Source: Montifringilla adamsi
Lineage: Eukaryota; Chordata; Aves; Passeriformes; Passeridae
Direction: 5' to 3'
Assembly: GCA_017590115.1 (NCBI GenBank)
Contig: JAGGNK010013114.1
Location: forward strand, 62,001 to 126,000
Length of the DNA stretch: 64,000 nt
Shown here: positions 10,791 through 61,644 of the stretch, one piece after another
Position numbering within the stretch: the stretch's first letter is position 1
How the letters are laid out: each line of letters starts with the position of its first letter
Translations under genes and position numbers: made by a program
The notes under the pieces: model-generated
What the model was told of the DNA's origin: nothing
The model's database searches: none
Seen by the model: the letters and a program-made list of their open reading frames with translations, nothing else

Positions 10791-11807
10791 ATGGCAGGAG
10801 TTGTGAAGCCACTGTGAGCTAGGGATGCTCACAACATGGTCACCAGAGAAGCTGCTTGCAGTGAGGAGGCTCCCAGGGGGACACCTCAGAGGAACACCTA
10901 TGTTCCTCTGCCTATGGCAAAGACATGTATGGGACCAGAAGGTGAAGGTGATGTATGGGACCAGATGGACCCCTGTGGAGCACAGCCTCCCCTGTGCATG
11001 CAAACCAGCAGCAGGACTCCCAGCCTTGGCGAGTGTGTAGCCCTTGTAGGGGATGTGGTTGTGTGGTTGCATGGGACTGGGCCATGTGAGAGACATGAGC
11101 TCTTCCATGGGTGAGTGGGTTCAGGGGTCCTAGAGGGGTGGGGCTTTTAGCCAAGGGATGCTCAGCAGCTGCTAGGGAGAGGCTGCAGCTGGTTCTCTGG
11201 TGTGGATCCCAGCAGGGGATGCAGGCACATCCCCATGGCCATGGCAATCCCACTCTGGTGTCTCTTCTCTTCTGCAGCTGGAGCCAACCTTCTTCTGTGG
11301 ACCTGATCTATGGTCCATGGCAACACCCCCCATATGCTCTACAGCCACCCCACAGTTCTCCCACTGCCCCTCGCCACCCTGCCCCACACCATCCCCCTTT
11401 GTCCTGCTAGCCCATGCACACCCGTGTCATGGTGACCAACCCCTCTATGGGTGCTTCCACCAAGGACATCATTCTTATTGTCACCCCCTGGGGACAGGAC
11501 CTGCAGTCTTAAGGCAGCTTAAAGCACATCCATCGCCCAGCCCCACTGTGTCTCTTGGTGCTCCCAGCCACCAAGGCAGTGTCCCATGGACTACCGGGTG
11601 GATGGGACACCTGAACACCTGCCCTGGAGGGAGGAGATAGTCACTCAGTGGTGGGGAAGGACTGGTGGCGGCTGCTGGCAGCACACAGCCCTTGCCATGG
11701 TAGTCCAGATTCACTGATATCCCCCAAACCTCCTCCCCTTAAGCTGGGGGATGAGGATTGGGGATGCTCCCAGCCCAGCCATGGCTGTGGCCTCCCCATC
11801 GCCTTCT

Positions 11808-50177
<38,370 letters not shown>

Positions 50178-50825
50178 GGCTCCGCATGCTTCGGCCGCCC
50201 TCCCAGCCCCGCGGCCGCCGCGCCCGATTCTCGGTGCCGGCTGGGAGCGGAGGCTCTCGGCGCGCTCAGCTCGCTGCTGTCACCGAGCCCGATGCAGCGC
50301 GCCGAGGCGTGCGGGAGGGGAGGACGGAGCGGGGGCGTCGCTGATTGACGGCGCTGCTGCGGCTCCGCGGGGCTGGGCGGGGGCCGAGCCGCTCCGCCGA
50401 GGACCGGAGGGGCCGGAGGGGCCGGAGGGGCCGCACCTGCCGCCCGCCACCGCCCACCCCGGGCCGCGCCCAGCCTCGCCCGTGCGCCGCGCCTCGCCGC
50501 GGAGCGCCTGCCTTTGTCTCACACTGCCCGCGGGTCCTGCCCTCGCCGTGCTCCCCGCGGGGCCAGCCGTCCCACCCGGCGCCTCTGGCCCTGCTGGGAC
50601 CGCAAGCCCCGTCTACCGTGTGCTGTTACTGCCCCGGTGGCATCGGCAGGAAAAAGCACTACTGGGCAGCGCTGTTCCCACCTATCCCTGTTCCAGAGGT
50701 ACTGAGCAGCGCTGGTCCCACTGGTTCCTGTCCCGAGGACAATGAGCTGCGCTAGGCAACATTTGGACCACTGGTGGGTTGCTTTCCTAAGGGCACTAAG
50801 CAGCACTGGGCAATATATTTTCCCT

Positions 50826-51062
50826 TTTGTAAGGGAAATGGCCTCAAGTTTTTCAGGAGAGGTTTGGTTTTGGTATACGGGACAATTTCTTTCCCAATAC
50901 TGGTGTCAAACACTGCAGGCACCACGTCTGGGGGGATTTAAAAGCCATGTAAATGTGATACTTGGTGACATGGTTTAGTGGTGGGCTTGGCAGTGCTGGG
51001 AAATGGTTGGATTCAGTGGTCTCAGAGGGCTTTTCCAAATCATGGTTCTGTGATTCTATAAT
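50826..51062 (+). mobile_element. CR1-type LINE 3' end
   Basis: GGAAATGGCCTCAAGTTTTTCAGGAGAGGTTTGG, then GACATGGTTTAGTGGTGGGCTTGGCAGTGCTGGG and a terminal ATGGTTCTGTGATTCTATAAT are CR1 landmarks. It lies about 650 bp upstream of the PDE2A exon-1 start codon. Confidence 0.9.
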
Positions 51063-51548
51063 ATAGGACTGGACCACAAACAGGTCCCTGCCAGAGAGTG
51101 GACACCCTGTAAACAGTCCCACCACATGAGTGGTCCCCAGCTTGAACCTGCTGATCTTCTGTCCTGGGCCCCGTGGGCAGAGGTCTGGCAGTGTGAGCTG
51201 TCAGAGGGTGGGACAGTGCCAGAGAGTGGCTGGAGAAGGGTAAAAGCTGCTGCAGTGCCAGCACTGCCTGTGCTCTCCAGCCAAAGACCCTACACTCCCA
51301 AGAGGGACCCTGGGGAGGGACACCCATCCTACACTGAATTCAGGTCAGAGGTCTCTATGAAACCTCACACCTCCTGGTACAAGGGAAGGGAATACAGAAG
51401 GAGCAACAGCAACCTGAGCTTTCAAAGATATTTAAGCATTTCAGCTTCTTCCAGTGCAAGCACTAGAGACAAAAAGGGAAGCTGCTAGGGACCAGGTCCT
51501 GGACAAAGACTGCAGAGAGATCATCCAGCTGATGAAGGTCTTGACTCA
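51062..51548. other. Unassigned upstream flank
   Basis: No exon, RNA gene or clear repeat was recognised between two oppositely oriented CR1 copies. Confidence 0.6.
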
Positions 51549-52450
51549 GGATCATAGAGCCACTGAATGGTTTGGGTTGGAACAGACATTTGAAGCTCCA
51601 CCAGTTCCACTCTGCTGCCATGGGCAGGGACATTTTCCACTAGACCAGGTTTCTGCAAGCCCCATCCAGTCTGGCCTTGAATGTTTCCAGGGATGGAGCA
51701 GCCACTGCTTTTCTGGGCAACCTGTGTCAGGGTCTCACCCCCCTCACAGCCAAGAATTTCTCCCCAGTATCCTATCTAACCCTACTGTCTGTCAGACTAA
51801 AGCCATCTCCATTGTCCTGTCACTCCAGGCCATTAGCCAACATCCCTCTTCAGCTCCCTTGGAGCTCTGTGAGGCAATGAAAGGGGCTCTAATGTTTCCC
51901 CAGAACCTTCTCTTCTTCAGGCTTAACACTCCCAACTCTCTCAGCCATAGGAGGGATGTCCATAGCATCCAGTTCCAGTCCTCAGAGCATCTCCATGGCA
52001 TCCTCTGGACTCCCTCCATCAGCTTCATGTCCTTCTGATGCTGGGGCCCCAGAGCTGGAAGCAGCACTGCAGGAGAGGTCTCAGCAGAGCAGAGCAGAGC
52101 AGAGCAGAGCAGAGCAGAGCAGAAGAATCCCTTCCTTACCTGCTGCCCACAGTCCTGGGGATCAGCCCAGAACACACAGGGTATCTAGGCTGTCAGAGCA
52201 CATGGCCAGGGCATCCTGAGCTTTTCACCTGTCAAGTCTTTCTCCCCAGGGCTGGTCTCAATCCATTCTCCACCCATTCTGTGTTTGTGCTTGAGAATAC
52301 TCCAACCCACGTACAAGACCTTGGCTTAACCTTGTTGAAATTCATGTAAGAGTATCCCCTCTTCAGCCTGTCCAGGTCCCCCTCAATTCCATCCCTTCCC
52401 TACAGCATGGTGATCACATGGCAGAGCTTGGTGTTGCCAGTAACCATGCC
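51548..52450 (-). mobile_element. CR1-type LINE, longer 3' part, degenerate
   Basis: Reverse-strand CR1 words occur in the expected order: ATGGTTTGGGTTGGAACAGAC, GGATGGAGCAGCCACTGC, CCCTACTGTCTGTCAGACTAAAGC, GGGGCCCCAGAGCTGGAAGCAGCACTGCAGGAGAGGTCTC, then CAGCTGT..-type vector words ending GGTCTCAATCCATTC. It includes an (AGAGC)n expansion. Frames are broken. Confidence 0.87.
52084..52122 (+). repeat. (AGAGC)n microsatellite inside CR1
   Basis: Seven to eight tandem AGAGC copies at the point where CR1 normally has a single CAGAGTAGAG-like sequence. Confidence 0.92.
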
Positions 52451-53587
52451 GGGGTACCCTGGATCCACTGCCTGTGCTGCCAACAAAGATGCATGTCTTT
52501 GCCCTGCTCTCTCCCTCACCCTTGGCATCTCTGGGCACTGGCAGCATGGAGCCATGGACCTTTGTTCCCAGCCAGCACAGCCACACAGGTGAATCTAGGA
52601 GCATGTCTGGGCTCTGCAGGCTCCACTGCATCCCTCTGCAGGTACTTGCATCCTCTGCACTCTCTCCCCATGCTGTGTGCTACACCACAGGCCCAACTCA
52701 CACTCCCAAACAGGGAACTTGGCTTAGTGTATTAAGATTTTGTACCAAAAAGAGCTATTTAGGTTGCCCTTCAGTAGCCTTGCAGACCTTCATCTCTCCA
52801 GCACCATTTGTGGGGAGAAGGGAGGAATGTGCTTTAAAGTCATTGTGGATCCACCAGCTGAGACGTTAGAGCAGCAACAGACATTAAGGGATTAGCACTC
52901 AAATCACATCAGTTCCTGTCAAATTAATCAGGATTAATATCCCCATGGTCTACACATATAGGTAGTGGATTACACAAGATCCTTTGTTATCTGCAAGGGT
53001 AAACTGAGGCCCAGACCGGCAATTACTTGCCCAAATTTCCCCCCAAGAGCTGAGAGTAGAGCTGGGACTAATTTGAGATTATTTTAAGGACCACCATTTT
53101 AATCTAATCCCTATTTCCACCCCGAGCTTTAGATTTAATGATTTAGGTTTTCATCATTTGGCTGAGCTCATATCCTGCACTCCTTTAGGGGGAGAACCTG
53201 CTGTGGGGCACCATGGGGTGCCCTGAGGACTGGGAGCCATTCCAGCATTCATTCATCTTCTCCCACCAAAGTGGCTGGTGGCCACGTTGGTCCCATCACT
53301 CTGCAGTGGATGGTGGGAGTAGGGTGGCTGCCATGTATGGGCCATCCCACACCCTGCTAAGCTCCATCATCTTGTAACCTACAAGGAGTACCCTCCTTTC
53401 CAGAAAAGCTGATTCCCATGCTTGTTTATCCCAGCCTCTCTTATTCCCCAAGGGATGTTTTTGTCTTGCTGTTGTCCCCAGATAGAAGCGGCTGAGAAGA
53501 TCAGAGCAGATTTGGGTGCAAAGACCACCAGAAGGAACCATCCATCTCCAGATGTCAAGCAAAGACCATCATGTCTGCAGATTACCA
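52450..53587. other. Unassigned upstream region
   Basis: AT-richer from 52860 to 53160, with TTTAATCTAATCC and ATTTAATGATTTAGG. No exon or RNA gene was recognised. Confidence 0.55.
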
Positions 53588-53765
53588 TGGAATCATGGAA
53601 TTTTTGTGTGGGAAAAGCTGTTTGAGACCATCAAGTCCAAGCATTCCCCCACCACTGACAAGCCCTCCACTACACTATGGACCCAAGTGCCACCTCCACA
53701 TGTATCCCCACCATCCCACGTACTCCAAACCCCCCTGGGACTCCTTCCATGTGGTCAGTACGATG
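53587..53765 (-). mobile_element. CR1-type LINE 3' fragment
   Basis: GGAATCATGGAATTTTTGTG, then TTTGAGACCATCAAGTCCAAGCATTC and CACCACTGACAAGCCC are the reverse complement of a CR1 3' end. Confidence 0.85.
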
Positions 53766-54009
53766 CCTATCTCTCTCCCTTCTTATTCCCCTCTCCAATT
53801 GTCATTCCTGGCATTTTAGAGATATGTTTCTCTCAGCTCCACATCTGTCTGTACTATTTTCTCCTCAAGAGAAAACTCTGCCCCATATCCAAGAAGCTTC
53901 TTAGAGTCCTTCTGCAAATGGCAGCACAGTGTGTGAAGTCCCAGGAGCATCATGGAGGCTAAGAATTGGAAAAACGCTCCTGGAATGTTTTGGTGTGTTT
54001 AGTTTAAAA

Positions 54010-54090
54010 TGCTCCGTTTGAGGTGGGTTTTTTTGGTGTTTTTTGTTTGTTTGGTTGGTTGGTTTTTTTGTTTTTTTTTTTTTTTTAATA
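54010..54090 (+). repeat. T-rich / GTTT simple repeat
   Basis: About 80 nt of TTTTGTTTGTTTGGTTGG followed by a T run and TAATAAAT. It may be the A-rich tail of a minus-strand insertion, but no element body was recognised. Confidence 0.7.
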
Positions 54091-54984
54091 AATGCCTGCT
54101 AATTCTTGCTTGAAAGCACACAAGGCATTTATGGGTGGGCATTGCTGCGTGGATATTGCTGGGTGGGCATCTCTGGGTAGCCCCCTCCATGCTGTGGGGA
54201 GGTGAAGGGATGTGCCTGGTAGAGGTATGCTGTCTGCGGTAGCCTGTCCCCTCCCTGTAATGTTCCTTGTCTAGCAGGGTTGCTATAAAGCATGGACATT
54301 CCTGGTCCAGTCTCTTGCTACAAAGCTGGCCAAACCAGGGCTTCATTGATCCATCTCACAGGAGTGAGGCCCCAATGATGGCCACTGAGATCTTCCAAGA
54401 AACTTTCTCCAGGTGCACCTGAGAGGGGCACCTTAGCCTGACCTAGCTGGAAGGAGAGGGCCCTGGGAGACATGACAACAGTCAGAAGTCCTGACAAAGT
54501 ATCTCCTACAAATCTCTTGTTTCTCTTTGCTGGAGCTGCGGGGGATCCTGCACTGGACACCAACATGGGCTGCATGTCTTTATTTAGTGCTGGGAAAGCG
54601 AAGTGATGCCAGTGCTCCGTAGGCAGTGTTCCATCTCTGTGCTCTCATGCCGATATTTGTGGCGTGAATACGAAATGAGCCTTGCTTTGCTTTCTGCTGA
54701 TACTCCTCAGCAACATGATTGAATTGTGTGGGCGCTGAATAGGCAGGCTTTGTCCTCGAGCACGTATTGTGCAGGATACCAATTCCAGCGCTAATGGAGA
54801 TGTATTTGCTGATACAAAGCAATTTGCACCTTGAATACTTTCCCTACAAATGGGCTCTACATCACACTCAGAGCTGTGAGCTCTCTTGCTATGCATGTGA
54901 GGAGACACTTCCTTTCCTCTGAAGACACCCAGTCCAGCCTCCTGGGATGGTCTAGCCATGGTACACTTTCCTACTTTGAACTGT

Positions 54985-55115
54985 GGAATCACGGAATCAT
55001 TAAGGTTGGAAAAGCCCTCAAAGACCATCAAGTCCAACAGCTCCCCACCACTGCCAAGCCCACCACTAAAATACATCCACAAGTGCCACATCTACATATC
55101 TGTTTAATCCCTCCT
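54985..55115 (-). mobile_element. CR1-type LINE 3' fragment
   Basis: GGAATCACGGAATCATTAAGGTTGGAAAAGCCCTCAAAGACCATCAAGTCCAAC and the following CCACCACTGCCAAGCCCACCACTAA match the reverse complement of a CR1 3' end closely. It is the best-preserved terminal fragment here. Confidence 0.9.
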
Positions 55116-55724
55116 GGTCCTGTCACATACATAGGCATACACATGAGAAAGTTCAATTTCAGCAAGTCTTGGGGATTTTTTTTTCCTTTCTGATTTGCCA
55201 CCATTTTCCCTCATAAACCTGAGGAATCTTTCAGAAAGGGAAAAAAATAGCAAAACAGAGAAAAGCTTTTCCATTTCCATTGACATTTATCCTGGGAACA
55301 GATAAAGAGCAGAAAAAACCACACAGAGGAACCTGGAGCTTTGTTTTTATTGCAACGTTGGTACAAGATGTTCTCAATGAAAAAAAAAAAAGGAAATAAA
55401 TTCACAGTGAACCAGAAAATTATTCTCTGTGTCCACAGGTCCAACAGCTCACCCTTGATTGGGGCAGAACAGAGAGAAACACCCTATGTGTATTTTGGGG
55501 TAGGGATGGGTGTCCCAGGGAGCTGTTTGGAGCCTGTTGTGGTGCAATATATCCACTACATCCCACACTGGGGCAATGCTGTCACCAGTGCCAGCCCATC
55601 CCATGGAGCCATCCAGGTTTGGTGCTACTGGCTAGGAAGGTACTGGAGCTGGGATGGAGCTTCTGCACATCAAAGGAAGGAGCTAGGGTAGCCTGAGGAG
55701 GCAAGGGCTTTCCTTGGCTTTGGA

Positions 55725-55955
55725 AATGGGATTTGGAGAGGGAAAGGGGAAAAAAAGGAAAAGGAAGGATGGTGAAGGGAAAAGAAGGGAAAGGGGAAGG
55801 AAAAAGGGAAAAGGGGGAGGGAGAAGGGGGGGAAGGGCAAAGAAAGGGAAAGAAGGTGAAGGGGAGAGGGGGAAGGGAAAAGGAAAGAGAAGGAGGAAAG
55901 AAAAGAGAAAGCAGAAGGGGAAGGGAAAAGGGAGAAGGAAGAGGAATAGATCTGA
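55725..55955 (+). repeat. GGGAAA/GGAAAG polypurine tract
   Basis: About 230 nt of nearly pure A and G on the plus strand (GGGAAAAGG, GAAGGGAAAGG units) with only a few interrupting T. Such tracts can form triplex (H-DNA). Long basic or Pro/Phe-rich reading frames over it are artefacts. Confidence 0.92.
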
Positions 55956-57890
55956 GTCAGCCACCTTCTCCAGGTGTTTCACACCATCACAAGCTGGTCT
56001 CAGCAGCTCCCCAGCCTATAGCCCCCACATGCACAGCTCTCTGAGCCTGCAGGCCCCTGGGATTGACAAAATATTGGGAGGGCAGCTGGGGCCAGCTCCT
56101 GCAGCCCGGTTCTGCACTTGCCACTGAAGATGCCCTCCAGCCTCTGCCAGTGTCCCCTGCCTGGTCACATCTGTCAGCTCGGCGCAGGAGGGAACAGGGA
56201 CCCGCTGGCACTATCACACTCAGGACATCATGCAGGTGACCTTCCCCAGTCCTGAGCCAGGAGAATGAGGTGCTCATGGACACTAAGGCACATGGGGGGA
56301 CACTTTGCCCTCAGTTTCCAGCCTCACTCTTCATTGCACCTCAAATTTTTCCGTCCTCCCATAGTATGATGTGTCCCTGAGCCCAAAGTATGGGAAAATA
56401 TCCCTGCGGTGCCATTCTCCAGGTGGAAGCTTCTGTACCTGGGCTATGCCAGGGGGGATACCTGGCACACAGGCAGTGGGAAACAGGGATTTAAGCAGAG
56501 CTGCAGGATCTGACTCTGGTCCTGGGAACTGTCAGGAGTCATAAGGATGCTCCCAGGGCTTTACCAGGTACCTCAGCCCAGGTACTATCCCCACAGTCAT
56601 CCCTCATACCAGGAACCCAGACCTGACCCCCTCCATTGATTCCTCATTCCAAAGATGCTCAAGGTTTTGGAGACCCTTGTTGCCACCCCTGAGCCCTTCC
56701 CAGCCCTCACAGTGTTACCTGTGGAAGTAGGCATCGGGGTACCAAGGCATCCAGTCCCAGGGTGGCACTGGGGTGCAGACTGAGCCCAGAAGTCCCAAAT
56801 CCCCTCTCCCCCTTCACATCACCCAGAGGCAGGGGTCTGTCCCTGCTTTGGAGATGATAGGAGGAGTGGAGGGGCTTTTCCTCTGCACCCAACACTCCCA
56901 TGCCCCCAGGGTGGCTGGCAGATGAGGTGCAAGACAGGGGACAGGGCAGGAATCAGGCAGCCTTGGTGACACAGGAAGAGCAGGATGGAGCTCCTTGTTC
57001 CTGGGAAGAGATGTCCCAGTGTTCTGCCTTCCAACAGCGCTGGGGCAGCTGAGAAGTTTCCCTGCACCTTCAGTAGGGATCAGGGTCAATCAGTGTCCCC
57101 TTGTCATGGCCCATGGGTGCACCCACAAGGGGAAATGGGGGCCTCATGGAGAGAGGCTGCCTTTGAGATGATCCTTCAGGGTCATGGAAGGGATCCATGT
57201 GAGCGCTGACCATCATGGCAACTCTCCAGCTCCTGCACATTATCCCTCCAAATCTAGCAGCATCCTCCCCAAGGGATAGCACGAGGCTTCAAAAGACTCT
57301 TCCCAAAGGTTTCCCTACCACCTGTCTCAAACCATGGCTGGTGAGAGGGAAGGGGAGAGCTCAGCTCGTCCAGGTGGTGATAGAACATCCTCTGGATGAC
57401 AGCCCTGCTCCCCATCATGCTCCAGGGCTCCTTGGGGTGGGGAGAAGCAGTGATGAGGTGTCCAGAGGTAAAGCTTCAGTGCTCCTCTGGGGAGCAGAAG
57501 TGCCTTGAGGCATCTGTCCCCCCCAGACGAGGGCTCAGCTCTGCTCCCGACTTGCACAGGGGGTTCTGCAAGGGCATCCCATTCCCACCGTGCCTCCAAT
57601 GTCAGCCTCTAGTCCCTTGAGCATCCCACCAGGTGGGTACCAATCCTCAGGATGTGGCCTTCAGGGGCAGCACCTGATGGCGGGGCTGAGGATGGTGGTG
57701 TTGGCTCAACACCAGCAGCATCAGGCGCCACCAGTGCAGCACAAAGGTCCGTGGCTGGGGGGACCGCGGGGACCCACTGAGAGACACATGGGGCTGGCAC
57801 GCTGCTGCCCTGGCTGCTGGCTGCCAGGTAGCCATGGAAACCTCCCGGCGGGATGCTGCACCAATAAATAGCCAATTTGAAGTGATTCTT
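55955..57890. other. Unassigned upstream region
   Basis: GC-rich DNA with no convincing exon on either strand, no RNA gene and no clear repeat. An AATAAA on the plus strand at about 57861-57870 has no recognisable gene before it. Confidence 0.5.
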
Positions 57891-57894
57891 CTCA

Positions 57895-58085
57895 AAGAGC
57901 TTTTTTTCCCTGTGTATTTTTTTTTAATATATATAAAAAGTCTCAGGGATTTTTTAGATTTACCTTTGCTTATTTTATTGCTTCCCTTTATTTTATTATT
58001 TTTCTTTCTTTTTTTCATTTGTTTTGTTTTGGTTGGGGTTTTGTTGTCATTGTTGTTATTTTTTATTATTTTTTCCTTTGATTCA
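57895..58085 (+). repeat. T-rich low-complexity tract
   Basis: About 190 nt dominated by T with TTTATT, TTTGTTTTG and TTATTTTTTATTATT words. No element body was recognised. Confidence 0.8.
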
Positions 58086-61000
58086 AGGCCTGTCCTCCAT
58101 GAACACTCAAGACAGAGGTTTGCCATCTCCCTTGTCTTCAATAAGCCAGAGGTCATTGCTGTTTCAGTGGCAGCCCACATGGAAGTGGGGTGACACCATT
58201 CAGGGCCACATGTCCATGGAGCTGCTGCTCACCTGGGTATGTATAAATACACATGTGTGCACCTGGGCATGTGTGCATGTGTTTGGATGCATAGTCATGC
58301 ACGGAATTGCAGATCCAGGCACGCCATGTCAGTGAAAGCATACGGCATGCTCACACACACATCTGGTGTCACAGCCCAAAATGGGCTCCTTGGGAATCTC
58401 CCAGCAGGTGGAACAAGGGCAAACTGAGATTTTGGAGTCCTGGTGAACCAGACAGGTGTCATCCATGAGCGGATGGGCAGAGCTGTGCCTGCTGCTCTGC
58501 AGCTGCACCCATGTCTGGTGCCACCAGGTGCAGGGCTGGGTAGGGGATGCATGCCCAGCCTGCAGGGCATGTGACACATCCATGTAGCTGCTTGGAGCAC
58601 TGTTCTCATTAGCCACAGGGCTCCAAAAGATTGATTCCGTAGGGAATTCACTGCCTTAACCTGCAGAACCTGCTGGGGTCTTGTCTGTAGCTCAGGGAGC
58701 AGCTCTGAGCCTTCACCTGGGGAAGGATACCCCAAGGAGGCTCCAGAGATGCTTCAGATCCCTTCGTGACCCTTCTACAGCCCACAGGGACACAGAGTCC
58801 CCCCACCGCCCCTGAAAAACTGATCCCTGTTTCTCCCCACTCCAGAAGTCTTGGAGCACACAGGGGAGCAGAGCTGTCACCCAGGGGACACACAGCAGCC
58901 AGGATGCTGACAACTCAGCAATTACATGTATCTGCCTGTCCCACATTGCACACATCTCCCTGGGGATCCTGGCTCCAGGGGATACTAGCTGGGCTCTGTG
59001 CCCAGCCCTGGACAGGGACGCATCAGGAATATCTCTGGGCTGACAACCCAGAAGCATTGCTGTTCCGATGTTAATAAAGAGATTGAAAGCTCTGTTATTT
59101 TTAAATAAATGCAAATTAACATCTACTTAATGGAGAAAGACAAACCCAGATCCTCATCTGAGCCAGTGCTGTGACAGTGATGGATAAACAGGCATCAGCC
59201 AGAGCATCCTTGTTCAGGTGCCAGACCAATATGCTCTGGAATGCAATGGCACCACTGGCCTCTGCTGGGAAGAAGGCTGTCAGCTGGCTGTGCTCACTGG
59301 TCCCTATGCCCACTGGGAAGGTCCCCCTGACAGGGAAAATCCCAGTCTGGCTCTCATCTCTGCCACCTATCACCATCTTGCTTTACTCATGTCTCCTTGA
59401 CCAGCTCTGGCCATGCAAAGCCAACGGCAAACATCCCTTCCTAAACACCTTCTCCATTCTCCCAAGACACCGAGCTCCCAACACCTATCACCTGCAATTG
59501 AGTCCCTGGCACTGCCAGCACCCCATTGGAGTTGGGAGAAGCAGATCCCCCATCCCATGGGACCCTCCTAGGCACAACCCACCTCTGCAGCCTTCCCTTC
59601 CCCCATACCAGCCCAACATTTACCTAGCTATTTAAATTTCCTTCATTTTTCTTATTAAGCCTACTGGCGAGAGGGTGACTGCCAGGGAGGAAGTTGGGAG
59701 TGGACAGAGCAGAGGGAGAGGGGAGAGCACTGTGAAGGATAAAAAGCTTCAAGCAAGCTGGGCCTTTCCTCTGCCCCTTCACTTTCTGCTTTTAAAACCC
59801 TCCCACTGGCTCTTCTCTCCCTTCCCCAACATGCAGAGACCTTTTCCATCACTGGGCCAGGCTGAAAGTGGTATGGAGCAGGGGGAGGGGGGTTCCTGTG
59901 TCAGTTTGGGGAGTGGTAGATTTCCTCAAATCCTTCCCCAGCCTGATCCCATTTTCTGGATGGGTAAACTGATAGCTGAGGGGTCAGGTGAACCCCTTGG
60001 GAGCATCCTGAGTGTGTTGGCAGCCACATGCTCTGATAAAAAAAGCATAGATGGAGAAATGGCAGGAGGCAAGGAAAAGGGAAAAGTGATGGGGAAAAGG
60101 CTGGAAAAAGCCAGTGACAGTTTAATTGGGCTGTTGATGAAATAATGACTAGTTTAAAGTGCTGGAGTGTGGCTGCTCCCTAATAACCCAGGACCGGATA
60201 ATCTGCTGAGTTCATTACTGAGGGGGGAGGGGGAGTGCCGGGGTAGGAGCCATTCAGTGGGACACAGAGCTGCTGTGGGTGTGGGATGCAGAGAACCCCT
60301 GCAGACAACCTCTACTGGTGCCATGGGGTGATTATGGCATTATGCTGGGCTGTCCAGCCACCACCTGGCTCCTCCTCAGGGTACCCGAGATGAGGACAGT
60401 GAATGTGGGGTGTCCCCACCACAAGACACAATACCCAGGAAAGGCAGCACTCAGGGCAGGCAGCGCCTCAGGAATGCCAGTATTCAGGAATGGCAGCATC
60501 GTCCTTGGTGGCACCATGACCATAACTCAAGTCTGGCATTCAACTAATCTGCACGTCTGGTGCACAAGGTCACTGATGCTACCACCACCACCAGACCACG
60601 GGCAAGAACAGGGACAGTGCCAAAGGCTCTGGCACTCCAGGAAGAGGCTGTGGGTCTCAGCCAGGTCCCAGCTGAGTCTCAGCCTGCGCCTATGGAGAAG
60701 CCAGAAGACACCCTCACATGCCCAACCCCCACCAATGTCAGTTTATTAAGTTGTTTGTAAATGTCTCTGCAATTAATCACTTGCCAATGTGTGGAGTCAC
60801 ATGGCACTCGCCTCCGCAGCACTATGAATAGTGAGAGCTGGAGAGAGGCCTGATCCATCCTGCTCTGGGTGATGGGCTCCTGGATGGATCCATCTCTCCA
60901 CGGGGCAATGCTGTACCAGCTCAGTGCAGCAGTGCTACTGCACAGTGTCCTGGCCCCTCCTGTCTTCACTGGGCTCGAGGGCATCAGGGCAGGAGGTCCC

Positions 61001-61560
61001 CAGTAATCATCACTGCATCCTGGCCGCCCTCAGATGGGCTGTCAGGAGCTCACTGCTCATCTCTTCCCCCAGAAAACAGTATGAAGGTGAGGGGAACCCC
61101 AAACCTCATGCTTATGGGACCCAGAGGTTCCCAGCACCACAACTGTATCCCTCCTGCCCACTCCCAGTTTTCCTCAAGTGGGCCACCAGCAGATCCCTAT
61201 GGATCCCTTCCCCAAAAAATGTGGTTAGAGATGAAGGGAACCCCAAATCTCATGTTCATGGGATCCAGAAGGGCCCCCAGCATCCTCCTGCTGCCCCACA
61301 CTCTGCTCCTGGTCTGTTGAGGGGTGCAGGGAGGACAGACCCAGCCTAGGCTGGAAGCTTGGCTGGTTGGGAGCTGCAAAGAGTTTGTCCAGCTCCTGGA
61401 GCAGGGCAAGATGAAGAGGTTGGATGTCCTAGTGGTGAAAAACTGGGAAGGAGGATAAGAGGAACACTTGCATGGCCAGAGAGACAGGTAGGCTGCTGAA
61501 GGAGGGAGTGGATTGAGGGAATGGTGGTAGGGCAGGGGAGAGACAGAAGTGGGGAAGGAG
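58085..61560. other. Unassigned upstream region with AT-rich islands
   Basis: No exon was recognised. AT-rich islands at 59050-59135 (GTTAATAAAGAG, TTTTTAAATAAATGCAAATTAAC) and 60118-60225 (TTTAATTGGG, GACTAGTTTAAAGTGC, GGACCGGATAATCTGC) stand out from the GC-rich background and may be conserved elements. Confidence 0.45.
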
Positions 61561-61572
61561 GTAGGGAGAAAG

Positions 61573-61644
61573 GGATGGATGGAGGGACGGATTGACGGAT
61601 GGATGAGTGAGTGAGTGAGTGAGTGAGTGAGTGAGTGAGTGAGT
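61573..61644 (+). repeat. (GGAT)n followed by (GAGT)n microsatellite
   Basis: Imperfect GGAT/GGAC units at 61573-61604 run directly into about ten perfect GAGT copies at 61605-61644. Confidence 0.93.

Larger units (their letters stand above)
9030..11807 (-). other. PDE2A: Probable PDE2A 3' UTR
   Basis: The sequence between the PDE2A stop and the AATAAA at 9047-9042 has no recognised exon. It would form a UTR of about 2.8 kb. It includes a minisatellite at about 10425-10790 and a purine-rich (plus strand) GAGGA tract at 9074-9172. The UTR extent is inferred from the signal alone. Confidence 0.5.

Noticed and set aside
55714..56127. Lys/Gly/Glu-rich plus-strand frame and its Phe/Pro-rich minus-strand shadow
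   Set aside because: Translation of the polypurine tract.
57855..57870. AATAAA on the plus strand as the 3' end of another gene
   Set aside because: No exon or splice structure was found before it on the plus strand, and the following T-rich tract makes a chance match likely.
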